Shown: positions 9,552 through 18,291 of the stretch, piece by piece
How positions within the stretch are numbered: the stretch's first letter is position 1
Layout of the letters: each line of letters starts with the position of its first letter
NCBI GenBank assembly: GCA_029747585.1
Contig: JAPEVF010000771.1
Span: 1 to 21,429, forward strand
Length of the DNA stretch: 21,429 nt
Origin: Pleurotus djamor
Taxonomy: Eukaryota > Basidiomycota > Agaricomycetes > Agaricales > Pleurotaceae
Reading direction: 5' to 3'
The notes under the pieces: model-generated
Seen by the model: the letters and a program-made list of their open reading frames with translations, nothing else
The model's database searches: none
What the model was told of the DNA's origin: nothing
Position numbers and translations under genes: made by a program

Positions 9552-11096
9552 TCAAGTGTATACCCTCAAGCCTGCGAAGTCGAAATACGCGTTGGTAAAA
9601 CTACCAGGATTTCTGTTCACGTAGTCTAGGCCTCAAGCGTCAGTACAGAACTTGGATCGGTCTATTTTTGGCTTTTGACGCACCAACGCAGCTTGATGGG
9701 CATCCAGATGACGCGTACGCATTCCCTGCCCAATCGCCACCTAATTTGATACCATTCAGCGTTATTCGCATCACCGCGTATATATCAAATGCTCACAGAA
9801 TGTCAAGTTGATGATGATGTTGTGCGCTTTGAAATGTGAGGCGAAGTCACACTGAGTGTTGGGGAAGAACGCAGATGGCGTGCCCTAGGTAGGGGCCTGT
9901 CGGACTTAGAGCAACGAGGCAACTAGAAGCAACATACCCATGAACCCGTGTTGACCGTGGTCCCACCACTCCTCACATCGGCAGGAACGTTCCCAGCGTT
10001 CCTAGACCAGAACCATACCTTGATAAAGGTGCTCGTGCGCTCGACGGCGTACCTTGAAAGACATTGAGTGACTTGAACCGAATGATTTAAGGGAACCAAT
10101 ACCCACCAGCCTCCGCCGTTATTGTTGAAGCCAGGACCGTAGTTATTGGCTTGTGTCATCCTCACGCCGCACCCGGCGTTGCTATTGGTTGCGACGTTAC
10201 AATCATTCTGTGCAGACGTTCTGTAATATTTCAAAGTAAGATGAATTGCATATCGTGTGGAGAAAGTGATTTTCAATTACCCTGTTTGCGAGCGGGACGC
10301 TGGCATCGAACATCCTAGATGAGGTGGTGAACAACAGCACGGAAAAATGTACCAAGATGGAGCTAACCTGCGCTGGTATGAAGCGTAACCTGGTTCGGTG
10401 AACGGTCGTTTACACCTTCAACGATGTCGACTTCGCCCTACATAGAGGAGAATCAGGGATTAGACGATGCATTGCGGGGACACCACAACGCGTGTGCAAC
10501 GGTGGAAAAGTGCACCAACTTACTCCATTGGGCCAATTGGGGCCATTCTCCCAGACCTTGATGGAATCATGCATATCAGCAGCGTGTTCATAGGAGGATA
10601 TATGAACTGTGGCGCTTACTGCTGGCCAGGTGCCACATCCTTGTGGCATATGGCGGATATCGAAGCTATGGATCACAAAAATACTGAGGCGTGTCTTTGG
10701 TTCCGAGGAGTTACTACCACATACATTGCGACATGGGTGGTGTACGATTTCTTGGACTGGATACGGACTGAGTTTCTTCCAGGACCACTGGAGCTCAAGA
10801 CCGTCTTGGAGTCCGCACGTAGGATGAAGGTATTCCCAGAAGCGAACGTCAGGTTCTGCCTTTGGGCCGTACCAGCATCAACGTAATTTCTGTCGAGGAA
10901 ACGGTCAGGCCGATGTCTGAAGCGTAGAAGGAGATTGAACGAACACTCGGCCGTGAGTGGGGTCTGAGATAGCTTCGAAATTGAAGGTGGTTAGGAAGGC
11001 GGTGCCGATTATTTCGTCCTGCATGAAGTACGTCGCCGCCATGACGAGTTGAGGGATAAGAAAGACGGTCGCCACGGTTGAAAATGCGGTCCTCAT
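9552..11096 (-). CDS. Secreted GH16 endo-beta-glucanase (laminarinase-like)
   Basis: Predicted to cut beta-1,3 or mixed beta-1,3/1,4-glucans in cell walls. Unspliced, it looks like scattered fragments, but 11 exons join in frame: 11096-10945, 10889-10725, 10665-10620, 10556-10524, 10437-10368, 10314-10281, 10220-10107, 10052-9938, 9884-9797, 9740-9684, 9625-9552. The product is 315 residues, about the length of secreted basidiomycete laminarinases. A signal peptide (MRTAFSTVATVFLIPQLVMA) precedes ATYF. ISDPTHGRVNYV, then HMPQGCGTWPA and WENGPNWPNGGEVDIVEG contain the family's active site: Glu134 (nucleophile), Asp136 and Glu139 (acid/base) in GEVDIVE. ERTSTFIKVWFW and the C-terminal FDFAGLRVYT are also typical. 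The first intron uses a GTTCGT 5' site. It converges on the Nudix gene, stop codons 127 bp apart. No break was found. Confidence 0.9.
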
Positions 11097-11171
11097 TGTG
11101 TACAGGACGAAGGATGTCTGGTGAGGCTTGGAGGTGAGATTCCGGATTGTGATAGCGGCCAGATGCTTTCA

Positions 11172-11177
11172 TTTATA
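11172..11177 (-). promoter_or_regulatory. TATA box of the GH16 gene
   Basis: On the minus strand TATAAA lies at 11177-11172, about 76 bases before the GH16 start codon. This is a usual distance for a fungal TATA element. Confidence 0.5.
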
Positions 11178-12641
11178 CTGATGAAAGACTTGTTAGATCG
11201 GCAAGAGTTCGGGAAAGCAGACAAGGAAAAAAGAAATTTGACCAGCGTTGGATAGAGTCCATTCAAAGAATGAACGCGAAGAAGAAAGTCTCGTGAGCGA
11301 ACAAGCATGAGGGGTCTGACAATTTGGAATTCCATTGTGTCGACCTCTGTAGGTCTAATTGCAGCGTAGCATAAGGAGCATAGTAACGATAGAAGTAGCT
11401 TCGAGATGCACGTGTTGGTGATCTGGTTGGTGCCGCGCAGCAGGAGATGTGAGTCTTTCTTGTTTCGTATATCCAATTTTCTTCTTTCCATGATCGGGAG
11501 TCAAGACAGTCTGTTGTTCGGATCTTTATTACGCCGTGCCGAAGTCGTATCAAGTCAACAGGCTTCACGGCAAGCAGTTATAGGCCCGTATAGCCTTGGA
11601 ACCAAGAATTTTCAATGCCTAAAGGCATATGGCAAACAGCAAAACGTGGTCGATAGAAGCGACGTTGGCGTGACTGAAATAGCTAAAAGTCTAGAAAGTA
11701 GAGCCACCTCTGATGATGTGCCTCTACATGGATTTACTTGGCTCTGAAGAAGAAGAGAAAGAAGAAGAGAATCAACACCATAACGAGAAACGTACGAAGG
11801 CTAAATTTACCATATGTTATCATGTTGGTTAATCGGAGCCCACTTTGCATCCGAAGGGCTTCCAGGTGCACCATAGTGCGTGGGGACATGAGCGAAGGAT
11901 GCCAGCACATCAACCGATATCGCTGAGCAGCTGAGCAGTAACGCGTGGTACAAGCGTCGAACCAACTGGCGGTGGCTGGTATCAGGCATACTGGAGGTGT
12001 TTGCTAGATGCATAGGCTTAGAATAGCTGACAATTGATACGCTGGCAGATATGTCTCACGTCACCATGACACTGCTTGGGAGCAACTTCGGGAAGTTTTC
12101 AGATTTATTGGAGACGACTTTATGTCAATCAAGTAGACATTTACATAAGATTTGAGCGCAACCTGAGGCCTGAGTGATTCACCACCTACTGCATGATCGT
12201 ACTCATACTGAGAGAAATGCAAAAATGTCTGTGACTTCACCGTGATGTGTGGAAAGTGAGCTTGCGGTTGGCATAAACTTAAAGGAGGAGACTGTTTGGG
12301 GACACGTAAACACGACCCTGACAGAAGGTTACATGTGACTAGGGACAGACAGGAGGCGGTGGCTGATTCGAGGAAGAACAGCAAGGAGCGTTCCGTCGGT
12401 TACATACAATTTACATTCAGGAGAAGTAGTGATGCCTGATACAGAGGCAACTATGGAGATACAAACTATTACAGATCAACGAGAGTCGACAAATGGAAAA
12501 ACAGATAACAAGTACAAGATGGACTGGTAGTGAGAAAGTCAATGCAATGTAGGGCACGACAACCAGGATGATTAATACAATGAACACAATGTTCTAAGTT
12601 GATGGACGTATGGAAGGATGCTTCAAGGAAAGCTGGATTAC
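11178..12641. other. About 1.46 kb with no recognised gene
   Basis: Open frames here (for example 11093-11491 and 12061-12384 on the minus strand, 11406-11747 on the plus strand) have no familiar motif, no convincing splice sites and no coding-like composition. The part next to the GH16 gene presumably holds its promoter. The only local structure is a GAA/GAAA purine tract at 11746-11771. Confidence 0.5.
11746..11771 (+). repeat. GAA-type purine tract (simple repeat)
   Basis: A 26-base run built from GAAGAA and GAGAAA units. It is a simple low-complexity tract without a recognised role. Confidence 0.7.
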
Positions 12642-13022
12642 TTATGCAGAGTTTCTAGGAGATCCGAAATCAGAACCACTGCCGATGGATAAAATATCGT
12701 CTTCCAAGTCGTCAAAATTGTCACTCGGGGAGAACGAAAGCTCAGATGGAGCCGAGATGGCGGTATGGGCATCAGATAAAAAGGACATTGAAGAAGTGGG
12801 TCGTGAGACTAAATCTCCTTCATCAGATGATGTGCCTCGGGCTGTGAATGACAGCGAAGGAATTGTGGGAGAGAAAAACGAAGGGGAGGCTGGCGAAGGC
12901 GGTCCAGAGTTCATAACGTTGATTTGAGGAGGAATGGGAGAGGAAAGAGGCGACAGGGCGGTCTGGTACATCGGGGACGGAGCACGAGACGAATTAGGAG
13001 ACAGCTCCTGGTATACTTGCAT
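12642..13022 (-). CDS. Ser/Pro-rich coding-like exon, probably the 3' end of an unidentified gene
   Basis: An open frame of up to 126 residues whose composition looks coding: Ser/Pro repeats (SSRAPSPMYQ, SPLSSPIPP), a stretch SDAHTAISAPSELSFSP, then an acidic tail DNFDDLEDDILS before the stop. It looks like the disordered end of a regulatory or membrane protein, but I do not recognise the family. The ATG at 13022 is unlikely to be the true start. The frame may be joined to upstream minus-strand exons; a 3' splice site (TATACCAG) lies at about 13011. Its 5' part overlaps the last, weakest copy of the decayed array. SDA-x-TA-APSEL-x-FSP resembles the C-terminus of the membrane protein at 6963-7777, so a shared domain is possible. 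Confidence 0.4.
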   Translation of the reverse strand: MQVYQELSPNSSRAPSPMYQTALSPLSSPIPPQINVMNSGPPSPASPSFFSPTIPSLSFTARGTSSDEGDLVSRPTSSMSFLSDAHTAISAPSELSFSPSDNFDDLEDDILSIGSGSDFGSPRNSA

Positions 13023-14678
13023 TCGTCCGGCGTTTTNGGCGTTGGTGAGTTATTCAAGATTTTCCGCTCGATCGGGGGGAAAAGTAAAGGTACTGTCCTT
13101 CACATCGATGTCAGGGCTTTCTAATCAATACGGAACAATGCATAGACGACGCACCTTCCAGGGACAGCAAGAATCCAGCCGATCCATCAAGATTCAAGCC
13201 CGTAAATCGAAAAATTCAATATTTTCGGCGGATTGGATGGTCTCGCAAGAAAATGTCATAATCTCAGCGTAGCCTTTCGTAAACTCGGCTGGACATACGC
13301 GTGTGGCGTAGTAATGTGGGTGTATCGTTGCGTTAGGCCAGCGTTTCGGCGTTGGTGAGTTATTGAAGAATTTGTGCGGTGGTGGTGGGAGAGGTGGGAT
13401 GGCAAGGGTAAGTACCTTTGATTTCGTGATCAGGGCCTGGTGAAACATCATTGGACAATGTATAGATGACGCACCGTGTATTTGAGACGATAATCCATCC
13501 GTTCGTTCGAGGGTTCATGAAGAAATCAAGGATTCTGTCCTGGGAGGGGGAAAATGCAAAAAGCGAAGATAGGTGAGTGAGTATTCAATGAACCTTGTCT
13601 AAAGCACTCACATTTATCTCAGGGACCCTCTAGGTTCGCTTTCTTGGCGGTATTCATGATGCATCGGCTCGTTTTGACCACTCGGCGCGAGGGGGTAGGT
13701 GCAGCAGGGATTACCAAGGACGCAGTCTATCCTTCCGTAAACTCGGCTCTAGGTAACGGCATGATGTGGGAAGTCGGGTGTGTGGTTGGATAAGGCCAGC
13801 GTTTCGGCGTTCTGTGGTTATGTGCGGATTTGTGGGTGGTCGAGCGAAGAATCAAGGATAACTTCTAAATTAGGTGTGTCAGAACGTTTTCAACGATATT
13901 AAATGATGAATAGACTGCTTACCTCTGATTTATACCCATCAGGACGACGTTCCATCAATAATTTGTGGGGGGGGGGAACAAGGTTTTCTGTGGGAGATGG
14001 AAAAGTGAAAAATGCGATAATCAGTGAGTATATCATGATGCAGGTGGCCTGAATCAACTCACCTGGACCCTAGATAACATTCCAAACCCTTGGGCAACGT
14101 TACCCTTTCCATTTTCGGTAATTTCGAGTTGGGTCGCGAGGAACCGTGCCACGGCTGTCACAGCCAAGTCTTCACGGACCGTCTTGAAAATTCGGTCAGA
14201 CGTGCGCCGGACGTGTAGGAACTCGGGACCATAGCGATCGTAGCCCGGCGTTTCGCTTTTCTTTGGGAATTCATGGTTTTGCGGCGACCAACATCCTTAT
14301 CTGGCTGTAAATCAAGTTTGTGAGTCAACTGATCATCTAAGCGAGTAAGTATCACTCACAATATCATCAAGGTTCATTGTACAACCCTCCCCCAGCGCTA
14401 GATGTACCGTTTTCGGCGATTTCAAGAATTCGGTGTGAGGAAACGGCTTCCGGTCGAATTTTCCAAAAACGGACGGCAGCCCTTCGTAAACTCGGTCAGA
14501 GAGGGGCGGGTAGGTTGGGAAGTTGGGGATATGGCGGTCATAGGGCAGCGTTTGCTGCTTGTTTGGGAAATCGAGATTTTCGGGGAAGGTGGAGGTGAGT
14601 CTGGTTATTACTCCCTGGAAATTAAGTATTAAGCGTAATTACTCACATAGAATCAATGATAGATGGCGTTCCGTCCAT
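12963..14678 (-). repeat. Degenerate tandem array of about five exon-intron units
   Basis: A diverged unit recurs on the minus strand with cores at 14483-14560 (U1), 14184-14260 (U2), 13733-13811 (U3), 13276-13353 (U4) and, weakly, 12963-13043 (U5). Spacing is about 300-460 bp. On the + strand each core has TTCGTAAACTCGG (or a variant) at one end and GGCCAGCGTTTCGGCGTT (or a variant) at the other. Read on the minus strand, U1-U4 keep exactly 18 codons between (E/Q)T and S(D/S)R(V/I)(Y/F). Examples are QTLPYDRHIPNFP in U1, ETPGYDRYGPEF in U2 and ETLALSNHTPDFP in U3. U3 and U4 have in-frame stops (TAG, TAA); U1 and U2 are open through the core. Short introns beginning GTGAGT recur between units. 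It looks like repeated duplication of a small gene or exon, followed by decay. Confidence 0.6.
14158..14678 (-). pseudogene. Best-preserved copies (U1-U2) of the array; possible small gene, likely decaying
   Basis: Family not recognised. From an ATG at 14678, exons 14678-14647 and 14600-14360 join in frame (MDGTPSIIDS, then a core with LPYDRHIPNFP, SDRVYEG and ending NLDDI). A 55-nt intron (14359-14305) leads to 14304-14158 and a stop, 139 residues in all. That last exon uses a different frame from the one in which U2 is homologous to U1. The homologous frame (EFPKKSETPGYDRYGPEF, then SDRIFKTVRED) is also open and runs to a 5' splice site at about 14073, but an in-frame TAA just upstream blocks a simple join. 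Either the true splicing differs from mine or U2 has suffered a frameshift. Expression is unknown. Confidence 0.3.
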
Positions 14679-14891
14679 TTTACGCTTAGACGTATGCGAT
14701 AGACAGAGGATTTGCTGAGGAAACAAGGAATCTACCCGAAATGAAGATGTGGTGAGTTGCATGGAAAATGGCTCGAATTTCAGGGAAACGACTCACCAAG
14801 CGTTCATCCCTGCTTGCTAGATCGGTTCCCCCGCACTCAATACTTCATCCATGCCCATTCGGCTGTCTGAACACCAGGGGGATTGTCTCAT

Positions 14892-15911
14892 TGTTAGGGA
14901 CGAAACTGGAGGGACAGGGGGAGGCCCCTAAGGACCGTGGGAATGACGTCGGAGCGGAGCATAGCGGAGCTACGCCTCCTAGAACAGAACTGAAACGGAG
15001 TCTTGGCCTCAACTTATAGGTTGTGCCCTCCGCATCTCTCGCTGGGTGACTCCAATTTAGTAGACACCCCTATAGCGCGGAGGACGTCGGAGATAGGGGT
15101 CCGACGTCGGAGCAAGAGGAAGAGCGGGGTGATGGGATACCAAGTGAAGACGAGGGAGGATGATGAAGACTGACGAAGTCAGAGTTGGTGTTGTTGTCGG
15201 AGAAGGGGCGGAGCCGACGTCGGAGCGTGTCCCTAGTGACTAGCACTCTGCGGAGAGGAGAGGATTGCAGAACATTAATATTAGAGCTGAAGAACAAGGT
15301 ACTGAAGTACTACACTTATATACTACCTATGAGGAAACCATGAGGTATCAATGAGGCGGAACGAAGTATAGTACTGGAGGTCAACCCAGAGTAGACCGAG
15401 TAAATAGGATAAATAGGAGATAGGGGCGGAGCTCCGAAGCGGAGATGGAGGAGATCCGACGCTCCTAAGTACCCTAGAATGGTCAGGGGTATGGGCTTGA
15501 CCAGACCATGACAGTACCTCCCCTTTAACGCCGAAACCCCGGAGAGGCTAAGTAAGTGAGGAAAAAACTCGGAGTAAGCGGAGCTGGCGGAGGGGTAGCT
15601 AAAATAAAAATGAAGTCCAAAACACTAAATTCAACCAAAAGATAAGTAAGAGTCCAACCACAACCAAGAGAATTGAAAAACCAAGGCGACACCAGCAGAG
15701 TCGGAAGCGCGATGCTCCGAAAAAAAAGATTGTGAAGGTCAACTTCACAAAACCCAATTAAGGGTGAGAGGTGGCGGAAATGCCAGTAGAGGTGACTTAA
15801 AAAAGTCGGAGAGGTCGGAGTTCAGGATTAGGAATGGGATATGTAACTTGTATTTCGTTGTCGCATCAGTCAACGGACTGGAAAAGGACTTGAAGTAAGT
15901 TGAACTCCACA
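14892..15911. repeat. Left LTR of the retroelement
   Basis: The first of two near-identical ~1.0-kb direct repeats, TGTTAGGG...CTCCACA. It differs from the right copy at 15076 (C for A), 15204 (A for T), 15257 and 15259, and has one A fewer in the tract at 15720. It contains TATATA at about 15317 and AATAAA at about 15604, in promoter-then-poly(A) order for a + orientation. Both motifs are common by chance. The exact right boundary is inferred from the terminal ACA. Confidence 0.65.
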
Positions 15912-16624
15912 TAATCTAAGTGAAAATCCACCCAGGAGGGCCCATGGGAGCGCGGAGCTCCGATGTCGGAGGTCGTCAATGAAAGGAGTGATGGAAGGAG
16001 GAGAGTCGGAGTTGGTTGAGAAGTGAATGGAAGTGGAATCTTCGTTTTAAAAGTTTTCTTGAAAGGAAAAAAGCAAAAATGATCGGAGATGCGTCGGAGG
16101 CGTCGGAGATGGCGGAGACTAGCACCAGAGATCATAAAAAGAAAAGGAGTGGTGGTGGAAAGGAAAGGAAGGGTAAATGTCGCGCGCCAGGAGGAGGGGG
16201 AAAAGCAATCCAGCAACCCAAGATGGTTAATAAAAACCAAAACGTCGGAGCTATCGGAGCTCCAACAACAGTAGAATGGACAAATAAATGTCCCGGCACA
16301 AAGGCCAAAATCGTCGGAGTTGTAGGAGCTCCGACGCCAGTAGAGGTGGACAATTAAGTCCTGGCACAAGGCCACAGTAGAGGGTGCTTCAGAAGAAGCG
16401 GTAGAGTGGTGAAGCGGATGTGGTCGGAAGAAGAGGCGGAGTAGGCGGAGCTGGCAGCGGACATGGGGGAGGAAATGAATGAAAACCTTCCAAAGACAAA
16501 AATGCGAAATCGTCGGAGATAGCGGAGCTGTCGGAGCGAGGATGACGGATTTCGAAGTGGAAGGGTGGAAATAAACAAGGTCTTCACAAGGTGGCGAGAG
16601 ACCGGAGTGTGAGCTCTAATATAC
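15912..16624. other. Non-coding interior of the retroelement
   Basis: About 713 bp between the repeats. No motif of a retroviral-type protein is visible in any frame. A 169-residue minus-strand open frame (16375-15866) is built from CTCCGAC/CTCCGC repeats and runs into the left LTR, so it is probably not a gene. The region holds a short tandem repeat and many CGGAG pentamers. Confidence 0.55.
16239..16373 (+). repeat. Two tandem ~68-bp copies inside the element
   Basis: Unit 1 (16239-16306) and unit 2 (16307-16373) share the order: AAAA, CGTCGGAG, GGAGCTCC, CAGTAGA, GGACAA, GGCACAA, GGCC. A partial further copy (AAATCGTCGGAGATAGCGGAG) begins at about 16508. Confidence 0.65.
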
Positions 16625-17643
16625 TGTTAGGGACGAAACTGGAGGGACAGGGGGAGGCCCCTAAGGACCGTGGGAATGACGTCGGAGCGGAGCATAGCGG
16701 AGCTACGCCTCCTAGAACAGAACTGAAACGGAGTCTTGGCCTCAACTTATAGGTTGTGCCCTCCGCATCTCTCGCTGGGTGACTCCAATTTAGTAGACAC
16801 CCCTATAGAGCGGAGGACGTCGGAGATAGGGGTCCGACGTCGGAGCAAGAGGAAGAGCGGGGTGATGGGATACCAAGTGAAGACGAGGGAGGATGATGAA
16901 GACTGACGAAGTCAGAGTTGGTGTTGTTGTCGGAGATGGGGCGGAGCCGACGTCGGAGCGTGTCCCTAGTGACTAGCACTCTGCGGAGAAGGGAGGATTG
17001 CAGAACATTAATATTAGAGCTGAAGAACAAGGTACTGAAGTACTACACTTATATACTACCTATGAGGAAACCATGAGGTATCAATGAGGCGGAACGAAGT
17101 ATAGTACTGGAGGTCAACCCAGAGTAGACCGAGTAAATAGGATAAATAGGAGATAGGGGCGGAGCTCCGAAGCGGAGATGGAGGAGATCCGACGCTCCTA
17201 AGTACCCTAGAATGGTCAGGGGTATGGGCTTGACCAGACCATGACAGTACCTCCCCTTTAACGCCGAAACCCCGGAGAGGCTAAGTAAGTGAGGAAAAAA
17301 CTCGGAGTAAGCGGAGCTGGCGGAGGGGTAGCTAAAATAAAAATGAAGTCCAAAACACTAAATTCAACCAAAAGATAAGTAAGAGTCCAACCACAACCAA
17401 GAGAATTGAAAAACCAAGGCGACACCAGCAGAGTCGGAAGCGCGATGCTCCGAAAAAAAAAGATTGTGAAGGTCAACTTCACAAAACCCAATTAAGGGTG
17501 AGAGGTGGCGGAAATGCCAGTAGAGGTGACTTAAAAAAGTCGGAGAGGTCGGAGTTCAGGATTAGGAATGGGATATGTAACTTGTATTTCGTTGTCGCAT
17601 CAGTCAACGGACTGGAAAAGGACTTGAAGTNAAGTTGNACNAN
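16625..17643. repeat. Right LTR of the retroelement (end obscured by Ns)
   Basis: The second direct repeat, offset 1733-1734 bp from the first. Similarity continues to about 17637-17640, where four Ns occur within 13 bases. The carrier-protein reading frame starts directly after them, so the last few bases of the LTR may be missing or miscalled. Confidence 0.65.
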
Positions 17644-18037
17644 TTGGGTGCCCTGGACAAAATTTTCGCTTCGACTGTTGGTGGAGCTTTGGCGACATGG
17701 AATCAGCCCATTGAAGTCATTCGCGTGGAGGTATTTGCTTTCTTCTAGGCCTTTTTTGCGCGGGTTCTCACTGGCCCTTCCTAGATGCAATCCATGGCCA
17801 AGGCCGCCAACCGCCCAGAAAAGCCCACCATTGTCAACACGCTCTCATACATCTACCGGGAGAATGGTATCAAGGGTCTTTACCGTGGTGTGACCCCCCG
17901 TATTGGCTTGGGTATTTGGCAAACAATCTGTATGGTCTCCTTCGCCGACTACGTCAAGGCTTGGTGGGTCCGAACTCGGTTCGTTGTGTATCAGTCACTG
18001 ATTTTTTTTTCTTTTCACCAGGGTCAAGACGCGATAG
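17644..18037 (+). pseudogene. YHM2: 3' fragment of a Yhm2-type mitochondrial carrier (citrate/oxoglutarate carrier)
   Basis: The full protein exchanges citrate and oxoglutarate across the inner mitochondrial membrane. Exons 17644-17730, 17785-17963 and 18022-18037 give the last 93 residues and a stop (ends AWVKTR). The motif NQPIEVIRVEMQS, in place of the usual Pro-x-Asp/Glu carrier motif, and GLYRGVTPRIGLGIWQT are distinctive of Yhm2. Carriers have about 300 residues and six membrane helices; here only the last third remains. The frame opens directly after the N cluster that ends the right LTR. I found no 5' part of the gene left of the element. Either the gene was truncated by a rearrangement at the element, or the assembly joined two sequences here. 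The intact C-terminal splicing and stop argue for a recent event or an assembly artefact. Confidence 0.75.
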
Positions 18038-18291
18038 TTTGTCGTTTGTAGAGGTGCATGCTATATCTATTATTATAGAGTGTTTTTGTCGTAGTCGTTT
18101 TTTATAGACTTCCCTTAGTTTTTAATGCCGCATATTGGTCGTATGTCTTTTTTTTTAGCACGGCAGTCAGGTGTTTTCGGGTTCCGGGGTAAGCATAAGA
18201 CCGGGCGTTCCTTAATTGCGGGGTAAATGTTTGAGATGCCCAATATTCAACCCTTCTTCAACATTCAACCACCTCCACTTGTACCCCAACC
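18038..18291 (+). promoter_or_regulatory. Spacer between the Yhm2 fragment and the Mpv17-like gene
   Basis: No gene seen. T-rich tracts around 18090-18155 probably belong to the 3' end of the carrier gene. The pyrimidine/CAACC-rich stretch (18245-18290) directly before the ATG looks like a fungal 5' UTR. Confidence 0.4.

Larger units (their letters stand above)
14892..17643. mobile_element. Non-autonomous LTR retroelement (TRIM/LARD-like), recent insertion
   Basis: Two direct repeats of about 1.0 kb flank about 0.71 kb of unique DNA. They begin TGTTAGGGACG and the first can be ended at ...CTCCACA, giving the TGT...ACA ends usual for LTRs. Comparing the copies by eye I find four substitutions and one poly(A)-length difference, about 99.5% identity, so the insertion is young. 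The interior encodes no reverse transcriptase, integrase or gag. No convincing primer-binding site or polypurine tract was found on either strand, so orientation is undecided. The whole element is crowded with CGGAG. A target-site duplication cannot be tested because the right end is in Ns. Confidence 0.65.

Noticed and set aside
9923..11172. GH16 sequence as a broken pseudogene (family motifs scattered over three frames)
   Set aside because: Splicing at ten short GT-AG introns restores one continuous 315-residue frame with signal peptide, active site and stop, so the gene is intact.
11700..11735. 13-base match GAGGCACATCATC shared with the exon at 12642-13022, possibly a relic copy
   Set aside because: A 13-mer match is expected by chance several times in a 21-kb window, and the flanks do not align.
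14690..14891. Missing 5' part of the Yhm2 gene on the left side of the retroelement
   Set aside because: No carrier motif is readable in any frame there; the sequence resembles the intron-like segments of the neighbouring array instead.
15866..16375. 169-residue minus-strand open frame in the retroelement
   Set aside because: It is made largely of CTCCGAC/CTCCGC repeats, shows no retroelement or other motif, and crosses the LTR boundary.
15070..17030. A 75-residue minus-strand open frame present in both LTRs (15070-15297 and 16803-17030)
   Set aside because: Its presence twice only reflects the LTR duplication; the sequence is low-complexity Ser/Arg/Pro with no known domain.
14892..17643. 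CGGAG repeats as a CRISPR-like or satellite array
   Set aside because: The pentamers are dispersed irregularly without regular spacers or a constant period; the large-scale structure is two direct repeats, as in an LTR element.
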